From the NCBI GenBank assembly GCA_027577415.1, contig JANBQS010000023.1, positions 1-59,151 of the forward strand: DNA of 59,151 nt, written 5' to 3'. The notes beneath the pieces were generated by a model, which did not search any database, was not told the origin of the DNA, and saw only the letters and a program-made list of their open reading frames with translations. Of this stretch, positions 42,717 to 52,369 are shown one piece after another (the stretch's first letter is position 1; every line of letters starts with the position of its first letter). A program made the position numbers and the translations under genes. This DNA comes from Coemansia sp. RSA 922. Its lineage: Eukaryota > Kickxellomycota > Kickxellomycetes > Kickxellales > Kickxellaceae.

Positions 42717-44039
42717 TTATGCTTGGTGTCGGTATATAAAGTCCAGACAAAGCTTGCTCGCTCGACTCAGTGGAAACAGAACCTTTCCGGACCCGTACAT
42801 GCGTACAAACTCTGGTTTTGTGCGAGTGCTGACCAGTGCCGCTCTGGCGGCCTCCTCTCTAGCTTGGTCAGCCTTGCCTAGCTCGTTGCTTTCCCGGCTG
42901 TATGGCTGGGTTGTACCTGTCACGCAGAGGATCGGCGCCTTTACCAACCCCCAGTTCCGCCGGTCAAGCTTGTCCCACATTAGGATGTCGGCCAGCACGC
43001 CGGGCTTGCGTGAGTTCCAATGTGTAAAGAACACGCCGATTCGCTCGTACAGCTGCACCATCCCAGGGTCATCCTGGAGCTCCAGCAAGCTTTCGGGACC
43101 GCACATCTCTGACACGACTTGGCGAAAGTAGTCGTCGCTGGCAGCGCGCGCCAGGGCGTTATATGCAGCCCGCGTTCGAGCCCACTCTGGCCCCAGCATG
43201 CTTAGTCGCTCGGCCAGCCGTTGCGACCTTGCGGGTGCGGTCAGTTGGGGGTCGATTAGTGATATCGAGCGAATGCGCTTTCGGAACCCAGCCATTCCGG
43301 CCATTTCCAAGGCGATTGGCGCGGCAACCTTGTGAGCCACAATGTGGATCGACGGAACTCGCAGATTTTCTACCAGCTGCGCAACAGCCGTGGCGTGTGC
43401 CAAGAACGTGGGTGCAGGCGAAGACGATGACTCCAGGTACCCTGGGCGCGAAAGGCTCAGTAGGCTCAGGGGCGGCATGGGCGCTCGAAACCGCGTCTGC
43501 GATTCACCCGACACCCTCCCGTTATTGGCGTCCTCTCGTTCTAGGCGCGCATACAGAGGAGCTTTAGTGTCATGTCCAATCGTGTCAGCGCCGAGATTAA
43601 CGCGCTCTTTTGCGCCATACTCGGTGAACGACTCGAATTGGCCAGGCGTGAGCGGGTTGCGCAGCTGGTGCACGTGCGAAATGCCGCCGGCCATCCAACG
43701 GGCAACGTCAAACCCTCCTGGGTCATTGCCATGCAAGAACAGCACGCATGGAAGGTGTCTTAAGCTGGGGTCGAAGGATGAGTCAAAGCGAGGCAATTCG
43801 GACAAAAAGGGCTGAGGAAAGTTGGAGGTGCAGTCAAACGCATACTGAATTGTTGCCGTTGCGTGCTCGCTCTGGCTTGCAAACCGCTGTTCGTAGGGAG
43901 TTTCCCGCCTGCCGCTACGCAGTGTCTGCGCACCTGAATCCGCCACTCTAAATCGCTCGGCGCCCAGCGTCATAGTCATGTGGTTGAAGCGCATGAGCTT
44001 GTCGACATAGTTCCTCCAGCGCAGGAAGCCGCCAGTCAT
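42717..44039 (-). CDS. Alpha/beta-hydrolase-fold protein without the catalytic serine
   Basis: A 440-residue, intronless protein. The fold is recognised from the oxyanion-hole segment CVLFLHGNDPGG (about 98-109), the SRPGYLESS loop (197-205), the nucleophile-elbow strand SIHIVAHKVAAPIALEMAG (about 230-248) and the late strand APILCVTG. At the elbow, where active members have G-x-S-x-G, the sequence reads A-H-K-V-A (235-239), so Lys237 replaces the nucleophile. It is probably not a serine hydrolase; it could be a pseudo-enzyme or use another mechanism. The C terminus ends RHQA with no targeting signal that I recognise. Confidence 0.7.
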   Translation of the reverse strand: MTGGFLRWRNYVDKLMRFNHMTMTLGAERFRVADSGAQTLRSGRRETPYEQRFASQSEHATATIQYAFDCTSNFPQPFLSELPRFDSSFDPSLRHLPCVLFLHGNDPGGFDVARWMAGGISHVHQLRNPLTPGQFESFTEYGAKERVNLGADTIGHDTKAPLYARLEREDANNGRVSGESQTRFRAPMPPLSLLSLSRPGYLESSSSPAPTFLAHATAVAQLVENLRVPSIHIVAHKVAAPIALEMAGMAGFRKRIRSISLIDPQLTAPARSQRLAERLSMLGPEWARTRAAYNALARAASDDYFRQVVSEMCGPESLLELQDDPGMVQLYERIGVFFTHWNSRKPGVLADILMWDKLDRRNWGLVKAPILCVTGTTQPYSRESNELGKADQAREEAARAALVSTRTKPEFVRMYGSGKVLFPLSRASKLCLDFIYRHQA

Positions 44040-44469
44040 ACTATCTCTAGGTATACGTGGTCAGTCTATCGAGAGGAAGTGTGAAATTTAAATATTTCGA
44101 GAGGAAAGCAACAGAGGAGGCTGACAACATATTGCCTGCTTATTTTGATCTCGCGCAAATTTGATCTGATTGGGCCCACCACTCATGCGAGCTGCCGGAG
44201 AGCCACTACACTTTTGTCGACATGGCAGCGAATGTTTTAGAGGCAGCGAGATCCGCTTCAAACGCCACTGCACACTTCCCAACATGGGGGAAGGAGTGCT
44301 GTGGATCGCATGCAAAGGAAGGTCCACTATTGCTAGGCCAGAAATAAATAAAAATGTCGACTAAAAGCACAGCCGCGGCTCTTCGTCTCATATCAGCTCT
44401 CTTTCTTTCTCTTTTGCCTCTGCATATTAGCTAGTTTTGCCCATATCGACATCTTGCCACTTGTTTACT
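44040..44469. other. Divergent promoter region, no gene seen
   Basis: 430 bp between the hydrolase-fold gene (minus) and the His-rich gene (plus). It has a CT-rich stretch (tcagctctctttctttctctttt, 44394-44416) shortly before the His-rich start, as often found near fungal transcription starts. Confidence 0.4.
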
Positions 44470-45234
44470 ATGCCCGAAGCCAGTACGCACACGCATGGCC
44501 AGTGTGGATGTGGAGCCAAGCACGATGTAAAGCATGAGCACAGCCACGCACATACTCATCAGAACTCCAGCGGACATGGACATGGGCACGGTCACGGTCA
44601 CGGTCACTCGCACGGCCATGAGCACGGACATAGCAACGGGCATGTACACTCTCATCACAACTCCAGCGGACATGGGCATGAGCATGAGCACAAGCACGAT
44701 CACAAGCATGGACATGAGCACAAACATGACCACGGTCATGAGCACAAGCATAGCCACAGCCACGCTCACGCTCACGCCCATGGCAATGCTAGCACCAGCA
44801 CTGCTATCGACAAGCTGGTTGAGTTTGAACGCGTGTCCTCAGGTGCCGGCGAAAAAGCCAAAGAGTCTATCAGCAAGGACTTGGTAGTCAGTGGCCACCA
44901 TGGACATGGGCATGGACATGGACACAGTCATGACCATGACCATGAACACGTACACCCGGGACAAGCCATTCAGTACAGGGAGGCCCCGCCCCAGTTCGGC
45001 CTAGCGTTGCATGTTGATGGTAAGTTCCTAGCTATTGCACAGACTGTGTGATAAGTGTGATCGCTCCAGAAAGTTAATGCAGGTGTGCCCTTTTTTTCAC
45101 TTCTGTTCTCCCATCTTTTGCCACTGAGTGTAGATATTATTCACACCGAATTCGGATACGTGAGTGGATTCAAGCCCTTCCAGTTCAACCCGCCCGGAAG
45201 CTGTCTAGGACCTCTTGGCTCCGACAAGCAATAA
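44470..45234 (+). CDS. Histidine-rich metal-binding-type protein
   Basis: Two exons, 44470-45019 and 45134-45234 (114-bp intron GTAAGT...TGTAG), give 216 residues. The first 115 residues contain CGCG and long HG, HGHE, HKHD and HSHA repeats, with a second HG block near residue 140. Such tracts bind Zn2+, Ni2+ or Cu2+. The final 55 residues (from about PPQFGLALHVD) are not repetitive and may form a small domain or tail; I do not recognise it. There is no signal peptide or membrane segment, so it is probably cytosolic. It lies 0.9 kb before a Ctr copper transporter, which suggests metal storage or buffering linked to copper. The role is inference. Confidence 0.75.
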
Positions 45235-45725
45235 GCCATGAAGTAGGCTTGCTTTTTTTCATCCTGTGTTTCAATGCATGTTGCGCTGCTTCTAGCTCTT
45301 TCAAACGGCATCCTCCAGTTTTATTTTCTCTCACAAAGAACAGACACGTGGGTGCTATCTTTTCAGAACATTGTTGGAGGGAATTTTTCATGGGAATTCG
45401 CCAGTGACGTCTTGCTCTTCGCTTTGGCAGGTGGATGGGTGTGTGGGATGCTTCGGATCCACATATGCAAGCAGCGCTTGCTTGTGCTTAAATATACTTT
45501 TCATTTCGAGAAGCTTGCTACCTGGCATCTGAAGCATATGGCACATGTATATCACACGCACTGGCGACCAAAAGCCGCCGCCATTGTGCAGACATTAGAG
45601 CGTGCTCCAATAAATACTCACCTTTAGCCTGTGCTTGCGTCCGAGGGTGTGTAGACATCCTCATCTTTCCAACGCCAGCTACTTTTACTCTTTCCTTTAT
45701 ACTCGCTTAAAGCGGTGATACCTTC
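45235..45725. other. Intergenic region, no clear gene
   Basis: About 490 bp following the His-rich gene. An open frame at 45274-45627 has no recognisable features; nothing else is visible. Confidence 0.35.
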
Positions 45726-45917
45726 ATGATACCCGATACTAGCAAGCCCTCTGACCAGTTCGAGTGGACTCATGAGCTCCACATGGGTCGCCCAAGGTGG
45801 TTTGTCGCTGATCATATCTATGAGCTAATCGACAGCGCCAACAAATACGTGCCAGGTTTAGTGCCCATTCCAACTGGCCAGCATCCCAACTCGGCATTTG
45901 CGGATGAGCTGGCATAG
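45726..45917 (+). CDS. Small hypothetical protein (63 aa)
   Basis: A 63-codon frame with balanced composition (Trp, Tyr, Pro, charged residues) and no low complexity, reading FEWTHELHMGRPRW and VPGLVPIPTG. I do not recognise it. It lies on the same strand between the His-rich gene and the Ctr transporter. It could be a short gene or one exon of a longer one. The opposite strand is also partly open, which lowers confidence. Confidence 0.35.
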   Translation: MIPDTSKPSDQFEWTHELHMGRPRWFVADHIYELIDSANKYVPGLVPIPTGQHPNSAFADELA

Positions 45918-46092
45918 ACAAATCACATGTTGAGCTACTGCATTCTTCACAAAGAGTGGTAAAAGAGCAAGTGGACAAGGGGAGATGGCGTGGTGCGAAG
46001 GCAACTTTTCTTCTTTTTGTCTTCCATCAACTTTCTTTTTTAATTATAATTCAACACACTAGCAACACTAACGTTAACATTGCCAATATATA

Positions 46093-46584
46093 ATGGATAT
46101 GCCAGGACATGGTGGACACGGTGGACACGGCGACCACGGTGACAGTGGGTCTCGCCCAATGTGTGCAATGAACATGGCATTTAACTGGAATACGGAGAAC
46201 GTTTGTGTGCTATTTGACTTTTGGCGCGTAAACTCAAGCACCTCTCTGGTGCTCACTTGCGCTGCCGTGTTCCTACTTGGCTACCTTTACGAACTTGCAC
46301 GCGCTGGTGTGCGTGGCTGGGAGAAGAGCCATGCTCCATCTGGCACACTTGTGTCGACCAGCTCTAGCACTCCACTGGTTGGCACAGACGCCATCCGCAA
46401 CGACATCCGCTGGAAGCGGGCGCTGTTCTACGGACTTTTGGTCGCGTATTCGTACTCGCTTATGCTCATATTCATGACTTACAATGGTTTCCTTATTCTG
46501 GCGGTAATTGGAGGCGCAGTTGCTGGCCACTATGCCTACAGCTCTGACGAGTGGGGCTCTGTACGCGGCGCGAACTGCCACTAG
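46093..46584 (+). CDS. Ctr-family copper transporter
   Basis: A 163-residue protein. The N terminus is Met/His-rich (HGGHGGHGDHGDSG, then MCAMNM), as in Ctr proteins that capture Cu. Three membrane segments follow: about 45-65 (STSLVLTCAAVFLLGYLYEL), about 110-127 with the MxxxM pore motif in YSLMLIFMTYN, and about 128-148 with the GxxxG packing motif in VIGGAVAGHY. Ctr trimers import Cu+ across the plasma membrane or release it from the vacuole. Which of the two applies here is not shown by sequence. The neighbouring His-rich gene fits a metal-handling pair. Confidence 0.9.
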   Translation: MDMPGHGGHGGHGDHGDSGSRPMCAMNMAFNWNTENVCVLFDFWRVNSSTSLVLTCAAVFLLGYLYELARAGVRGWEKSHAPSGTLVSTSSSTPLVGTDAIRNDIRWKRALFYGLLVAYSYSLMLIFMTYNGFLILAVIGGAVAGHYAYSSDEWGSVRGANCH

Positions 46585-46679
46585 CTTTTCTTTCTTGCCT
46601 GACATTGGCTCTACATAGAGCGCATATAATATATTTGATAGTTTTCAGTTGGTGTGTGCGATGCCAAAAGTGCACGCAG

Positions 46680-47840
46680 CTAGAAGCCGCGTCGGGCTTG
46701 TCTATCCAGTACCGAGACGAAATCCTTGATAGCTGCCGCATCTGACAGCCGACGTACAATGTCCTTTGCATACTCCTTGCCAACTAGATTGCCAACGACA
46801 TTTCCAGGGCCTAGCGCGCCCCACCGCGATATTCCGTGGCTGTTCTTTAACAATTGCATTGACTGGAGCCAAAGCACCGGTCGCTCCACTTGCTCAGCCA
46901 GCAGCGCCTGCGTGCTGGCTGTCGTTTCGTGTGGTTCGGCCGTGACGTTCGATATCACGGGCATTGTCCACAGACACGTGTCCCTTATAGGATGAAGCTC
47001 GGCAATTCTCGCAGCCAGAACCTCCTTGGCGGGCGCCATTAGCCTGCAGTGAAACGGCGCCGATACAGGCAAATTGACGGCGCGCATAGCCAGGCGCTTT
47101 GTCTGCAAAGAAGTCAGCGCTGCATCGACGGCTGACCTTGTGCCGCTGAGGACGACTTGACTGCTAGAATTGATGTTGGCCACTTGAACCACCTCGTCGT
47201 CGGTAGTGGCTCTGGATATGATCTCCGCTTGGACTCTACCAACCTCAGCAACCACGTCTTCAATCTTTGAGTTTCGCAGTATGCATGCCGACATGGCGTA
47301 CTCGCGTTCTTTGATTGCGTCTTGCATCGCCTCACCACGAGTGCGCACCAGCCGGATGCAGTCAGAGAACGACATTGCCTGTGCTGCAACCAGCGCCGAG
47401 TATTCACCAACCGAGTGACCCATTGAGAACGAGTATATCTCTGAAGCATCCATTCCCGTGTCGTGCTCAAGAGCCCTTAGAGCTGCGACCGACACGGCGA
47501 CGATGGCCGGCTGGGCATTCTTGGTCAACGTCAGCTCTTTAGGGCACCCCTGAAACATTATCTTGCTCAAGCTAAAGCCCAGGACCTCGTCTGCTTCTTC
47601 AAATACTCGCCTGGAAGCAGCAAACTCTGCCGACAGGTCCTTTCCCATTCCAACAAACTGGGATCCTTGACCTGGGAATACCACTGCGCGCTGGTGGCGA
47701 TAGAGCTGCGGAGTACTTGCTTTGCCTAAGGTCGCCGGAGTTGGCATCGGTGTCGAGGCGCTAGTCCCACCCGCAGTATACCGGCGCAGGGCTGCCGCGC
47801 CTAGAAGCGTGTGGTCTGCAGACTTGCGAAGCAGCGTCAT
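46680..47840 (-). CDS. MCT1: Mitochondrial malonyl-CoA:ACP transacylase
   Basis: A 386-residue, intronless protein. The first 45 residues are Arg/Ser/Ala-rich without acidic groups early on (MTLLRKSADH...RRYTAGG), a mitochondrial presequence pattern. The FabD-type acyltransferase fold shows FPGQGSQFVGMG (55-66), the nucleophile elbow GHSVGE with Ser143, a conserved Arg in VRTRGEAM, and the catalytic His in SAPFHC. It loads malonyl onto mitochondrial ACP for type II fatty acid synthesis, which supplies lipoate. All active-site elements are present. A short exon upstream of the chosen ATG is not excluded. Confidence 0.92.
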   Translation of the reverse strand: MTLLRKSADHTLLGAAALRRYTAGGTSASTPMPTPATLGKASTPQLYRHQRAVVFPGQGSQFVGMGKDLSAEFAASRRVFEEADEVLGFSLSKIMFQGCPKELTLTKNAQPAIVAVSVAALRALEHDTGMDASEIYSFSMGHSVGEYSALVAAQAMSFSDCIRLVRTRGEAMQDAIKEREYAMSACILRNSKIEDVVAEVGRVQAEIISRATTDDEVVQVANINSSSQVVLSGTRSAVDAALTSLQTKRLAMRAVNLPVSAPFHCRLMAPAKEVLAARIAELHPIRDTCLWTMPVISNVTAEPHETTASTQALLAEQVERPVLWLQSMQLLKNSHGISRWGALGPGNVVGNLVGKEYAKDIVRRLSDAAAIKDFVSVLDRQARRGF

Positions 47841-48045
47841 ACTCTAGTCAAGCCGAATGTATAGGCACAGTTGCGTTAGAGTAGCACCGAATTCCGGTAG
47901 CTTTGTGTGCTGGAGAGAGAGAAATGTGAAGCACCAAGGGAAAATGAGCGAATGCAACGGTGCGAAATGACAAAGGAACGCAATATATTTTTAACTATTG
48001 ACCAGAGAAGAGCAGAAGAGACATCCCCCCTTTCATCGCCACATG

Positions 48046-49107
48046 TCAGCGCCGCTTGTATATGCAGGGCTTGAGCAAGCCCGGATTGCCACTGAGTTTG
48101 GCTGGACACCGCTTTACTTTTGTAAAGTCGAGCATGATAAACATTTTGTTGTTGGCGGTAGTGCGCGCCAGCTTGAATCCTTGGCCCTCAAGTGCCTGAA
48201 CAAACGCATCCACGTCCGAAACTCTGCTTATAACCTCGGCAATTTTAAGCTCGCCGCCTACGCGCAAAATGCGATTTGCCTCGCGGATAAACTTTAGAAA
48301 GTCTGTGCCCATCAGCGCCAGGCAGAAAATAGCCACGTCGACAGAGTCGTTTGGTAGTGGCACGTCGGCAATGTTGCAAGGCGTTATCAATTCGTTGTAG
48401 GCCACCAAGTCAAAGGAGTGCACCGTGTGCTGCTGGCCCACCGTTGCTGACAACCTGGCCTCTCCACACCCTAGATCAGCAACCACCAATTTACCTGACT
48501 TGTTGCGCAGGTATTGGATAAACACATCCACTGGGTTGACTGGCCACTTTTCCACTTGCGCAGAGAATCCCTGGTGGTACTCCTCAAAGATACTCGGGTC
48601 GTTCTGGACCATCTCGAGTGCCTTGTCGCCAGTGGTCGTGTACAGCGCCTCGTTGATCCAGCGGAACCGCGCGCCCTTGAGCTTTTGCTGCATTTTCTGC
48701 TGTAGCACGCTCAGTCCTCCAGCTGGGCTACTTGCTATTGCACTGGTCGCTCCCTTTGACAACGCGCGCTTGCTAGTGCCATCTGGCTTAACCTTGCTTG
48801 TGGCATCTTCACTGCTCTTGAGTGCCTCCTTTTCCCGTTTAGCCGCCAGCAGCTACAACAAGTGTCATCAAAGGGCCTTTTCAAGTTAGTTGCACAGTAC
48901 GCTGATGCTTGTAGGCATGCACACAATATCAGGCAGCAGCCCTGGTGCTCCTACCTCTTTGACTTTGTTCAGCTTGTTGCGAGCTTGCGAGGACGACGGT
49001 CCGGCTTTGGGCTTAGTAACCTTGGATCGGACGTCTACCGTCCGCGCACTGTCGTGTCCCGTCGCATCGCCTGTGCTTTCAGCGGAAACTTTTCCGGGCT
49101 TCTTCAT
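48046..49107 (-). CDS. RRP8: 25S rRNA m1A methyltransferase Rrp8
   Basis: Two exons, 49107-48955 and 48852-48046 (102-bp intron, GTAGGA...GTTGTAG, phase 0), give 319 residues. The N-terminal 100 residues are Lys/Ser-rich, as expected for a nucleolar protein. The methyltransferase domain has FRWINEALYT, FEEYHQGFSAQVEKWPVNPVD, the SAM-binding motif VVADLGCGEARLS, and the C-terminal YKRR typical of the family. Rrp8 methylates N1 of an adenine in helix 25.1 of large-subunit rRNA in the nucleolus. It is divergent from CWC27, with starts 169 bp apart. Confidence 0.92.
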
Positions 49108-49276
49108 AATAGCAAATTAGAACGTCGAAAAAAAAAAAACGAACGGAAAATTTTCGTCGCAAGAGAGAGAAAAGCATCTTGACCCAAATCTGACGGCTGA
49201 TCGAGCCCCTTTGAAAAGCTTGTCTCTGTTGCTGGCACTTTTTGTTTTAAAATATTTTACCTTTTTTTCGTCTCTT

Positions 49277-50739
49277 ATGAGTAACATATATGTCAGTGAG
49301 CCGCCGACCAGTGGCAAGGTGACGCTGGAAACCACCGCTGGGGAAATTGAAGTGGAGCTGTGGTCCAAGCAGTCGCCCAAGGCCTGTCGCAACTTTATCC
49401 AGCTGTGTCTAGAGGGGTTCTACGACAACACCATCTTTCATCGCGTGGTACCAGGGTGGATTGTGCAAGGCGGTGACCCAACCGGTACAGGAGAAGGTAT
49501 GCGACACGAATAAAAGGGCAAAGAGCAGCGACTGGCTAGATATAGCAACAAGAGACACCTGTACTAAGTTATATCTGACCCTTGTCCATACACTGCTCCC
49601 TAGGTGGCGAGTCGATATATGGTGCGCCGTTTGTCGATGAGTTTCATTCTCGCTTGCGCTTTACTCGTAGAGGATTGCTAGGCATGGCAAGTACCGGCCC
49701 TAATGGCAATGGTAGTCAATTTTTTATTACTCTTGCGCCTACGCCGGAGCTTCAGAAGAAGAACACGATTTTTGGTACGGTTGTTGGCGACAGCCTATTT
49801 AACGCATTAAAGCTGGCAGATGGAGACCTCGACAAGGTGACTGAGCGGCTGGTGTATCCAAAGTCAATCATTCGTGCGCGGGTACTGGACAACCCGTTTA
49901 CCGATATCGCTCCTCGAGTTGCCATAGGTCAGACAACTGAGCCGTCTATGCTAGAGGAGTCCGAGAAGAGGAAAAGGCCAAAGACTGTCAAGAACCGCAA
50001 GCTGCTTTCGTTTGGCAACGACGACGACGACGACGATGACGTTATTGCGCAGCGCGGCGGCTCTGCCATGAAGAGCAGCCATGACTTACTGAGGTCTGAC
50101 CCAGCGCTTAGCAACAAGCCAGCCGTACAGAGGGCAGTTGAGCCCAAGGTGTCGCAGCCTACACCTAGCCCCGCCAAGGGCGCATTGGAGCCAAAAGTAC
50201 GAGAAGAACTGGCTATCCGACCGATACCTTTGGCTCCTAACTCAGATGACATCATCGAGAGAGAGGCCAAGGAGCCCAGTGAAAGTATCCCCAAGAGAAA
50301 CCGAGACTTGGCTGCGTCGAAGCCCACCCAGAGCGCGCTATCTGAACTGCTTGCGCAGTACAAGCGGCCGACTGCCAATAAAGATCTGAAGAGGCCAAAG
50401 AAGGGTGGTAGAGAGGACGAGCTATTGGCACGGCTGGACAGCTTCCAAAGCAAGATCCGCAAGACCAAACTACAACCGTCTAATCCTGTCGACTCTTCGG
50501 GAGGTTACCAAACCACCAATGATGACTTGAATTGCAAAGAGCGTACTGGTCAGTCGTCGCTTTCTGAGTCTTGCTACAAGGATAGCCATACTCAGCTCGT
50601 AGAAGGTGACGACTGGCTGGCACACTCCTTAAAGTTCAAGAACAGCAAGGCGCGATCGTCGACAGTGGAGTATGCACCCAGATTTGATGACTATGTTACC
50701 ATTGACCCGCGGAAGACAAAGGGCGAGTCGGGTAAATAG
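49277..50739 (+). CDS. CWC27: Spliceosome-associated cyclophilin CWC27
   Basis: Two exons, 49277-49496 and 49604-50739 (107-bp intron GTATGC...CCTAG), give 451 residues. The N-terminal cyclophilin domain (1-175) reads [47 protein letters not shown] and [14 protein letters not shown]27 normally has FIVQGGDP, so the active-site Phe is Trp here. In the family, peptidyl-prolyl activity is weak and the domain acts as a binding module in the activated spliceosome with CWC22. The C-terminal half is charged and disordered, with poly-Asp (about residue 235) and a helical [15 protein letters not shown] segment that matches the CWC22-binding part. An ATG 66 bp upstream is in frame but its leader is hydrophobic and AT-rich. 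Confidence 0.92.
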
Positions 50740-50868
50740 GGCAACTCTGTAGCCAACCAATTCTCCCATATAGGCGTTGCTATTGCAGACAAAGCCATCT
50801 TTGACATTTACCGTGTACTTTAAATCGATCATATCATCGTATTCTTTCATACTCTTATACATTCCTCG

Positions 50869-51588
50869 ATGAACAATCCTCAGACAGTGACGACAACAGC
50901 AAACCTTTTGGCGGCCCTATCTCTCGACGGCAAGGACAGTGCAGGCGACAGACAAGTGAATGGGAGCGCACTGGAACTGTTGATATCTGAGCTCGTTAAC
51001 ACGTTAACCCTCACAACACAAGAGACCAAATGGGGTTCTGAGCAAGTGACACAGGGCAGTGAGTCAAAGGAGGAAGAGGTCGCCGAGGACAGGGCATTGG
51101 CAGGCGCACCAAAGCGCAGCACTGACGCCAGAGGCTCGCCGATGATCTCTGGCTGGCAGGAAGTACCCGACAACAGCGAGCTAATGGAGCAGGTGTATGT
51201 AAAGCTGGAGCTGATCGGCTTTCGTATCGGCCGTCGACTGGCAGAGCGATTTGCACCTCCCAACAGGCGCCTGACCGACACGCTTGACATTGTCAAGTTT
51301 GTGTGCAAGGACATTTGGATGATGATGTTCAACCGGCAGATCGACAACCTAAAGACGAACCACCGAGGCATATATGTTCTACAGGACAACAAGTTCAAGT
51401 GGTTCTTGCGTATGTCGGGCAACAACGGTGGTGCTGCTGCCGCAAGGAGGGCGCAGCCATACATATGGCTGCCATGCGGCATTATTCGCGGCGTGCTCGA
51501 CAGCTTTGGCGTCAGCACAGTGGTGATTGCAGAGACGCTAGGTCTACCACAGTGTACGTTTCAAATCAAGGTTGTCAGCGACGCGTAG
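50869..51588 (+). CDS. TRS33: TRAPP complex subunit Trs33/TRAPPC6
   Basis: A 239-residue, intronless protein. The TRAPP/Bet3-like domain lies at about 105-239, with VYVKLELIGFRIGRRLAERF, FVCKDIWMMMFNRQIDNLKT, NHRGIYVLQDN and a C-terminal GLPQCTFQIKV. These are the Trs33/TRAPPC6 landmarks. The first 100 residues are disordered and acidic, longer than in yeast or human. Trs33 is a core subunit of TRAPP complexes, which activate Rab GTPases (Ypt1/Ypt31) in ER-Golgi traffic. Its 3' end converges with MMADHC about 90 bp away. Confidence 0.9.
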   Translation: MNNPQTVTTTANLLAALSLDGKDSAGDRQVNGSALELLISELVNTLTLTTQETKWGSEQVTQGSESKEEEVAEDRALAGAPKRSTDARGSPMISGWQEVPDNSELMEQVYVKLELIGFRIGRRLAERFAPPNRRLTDTLDIVKFVCKDIWMMMFNRQIDNLKTNHRGIYVLQDNKFKWFLRMSGNNGGAAAARRAQPYIWLPCGIIRGVLDSFGVSTVVIAETLGLPQCTFQIKVVSDA

Positions 51589-51679
51589 CTCTTGAATGAA
51601 TGAATGAATGGATAATTATTGTGAATGTAAAGGAAAATTGGACTATGTTATTGACATGAGCTGGCTGCGCTACTCGGAA

Positions 51680-52369
51680 TTATTGGTGGCAGTCCTGCTG
51701 CATGCTGGACAGCACTTGCCTTACCGCCTCTATCGGCGCCAGTGTAAACGCAGTTGCTGGATATACGTGCGTTCCCCAATGTGGGTGCGACAAGACAAAG
51801 CAGTTGCCCAAATTGAATGGCGCGTATCGCAACAGGACCTCTGCGCCTTCGACATCTGGGTATAGCGAAGGCCCGCAGTTCGTGAACAGAGCCAGACCGG
51901 ACATTGGATCAGTAATGTCCGCCCAGTATCCCTTTTCGCAAAGTCGACTCACTAGTTCTGCGCCCCACCGATAAAACATGTGTAGCTTGGCGTCCTTTTC
52001 GGCCTGCGTCTCGGCCTGGTAGCTGAGCATTGAGGATTCGGTTCTTTGGAAAGTAGGAAGTATCAGTAGTTCAGACTCCTTACCAACGACGTCTGGAAAT
52101 ACTAGCCCTATTTCCCGCCTCATTCGCCGCGGGCAAGCATGTACTGAGTACTGGAGCGCAACTTTGGAATCCACAGTTTCAATACCGACTCCCAAGTTGG
52201 TCAGAACCCTAGGCAGCTTACCGGGCAGCGGGAACTTTGCAACTGTTGGCTCGACCAGAGTAGTGCGTGGAAGGGCGCGTGTCTTGGTATCGCAGCGCAC
52301 TCTCTTCAGGCTCTGCTCTGTGCTTTGTGGCTCCAAGGCCACAGCGCACACGGTGGTAGTAGACGGCAT
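51680..52369 (-). CDS. Cobalamin-trafficking protein CblD (MMADHC homologue)
   Basis: A 229-residue, intronless protein. The C-terminal two thirds match the MMADHC fold: IGLVFPDVV, then EGKGYWA-type segment EKGYWADITDPMSGLALF (145-162), and LGNCFVLSHPHWGTHVYPATAFT (187-209). A Cys (Cys190) occupies the LGxC position, near where human CblD carries its cobalt-ligating Cys. CblD takes cobalamin from CblC (MMACHC) and directs it to methionine synthase in the cytosol or methylmalonyl-CoA mutase in mitochondria. The N-terminal 50 residues are basic and Ser/Thr-rich, possibly a weak mitochondrial leader. Dikarya generally lack B12 enzymes, so presence here implies a B12-using fungus. It is divergent from mitochondrial uS12. 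Confidence 0.85.
   Translation of the reverse strand: MPSTTTVCAVALEPQSTEQSLKRVRCDTKTRALPRTTLVEPTVAKFPLPGKLPRVLTNLGVGIETVDSKVALQYSVHACPRRMRREIGLVFPDVVGKESELLILPTFQRTESSMLSYQAETQAEKDAKLHMFYRWGAELVSRLCEKGYWADITDPMSGLALFTNCGPSLYPDVEGAEVLLRYAPFNLGNCFVLSHPHWGTHVYPATAFTLAPIEAVRQVLSSMQQDCHQ

Noticed and set aside
42717..44039. Active serine hydrolase assignment
   Set aside because: The nucleophile Ser is absent at the elbow, so only the fold is claimed.
44431..44781. Minus-strand frame with repeated VMVLM opposite the His-rich gene
   Set aside because: Antisense reading of His/Gly repeats gives artificial Met/Val-rich sequence; not a transmembrane protein.
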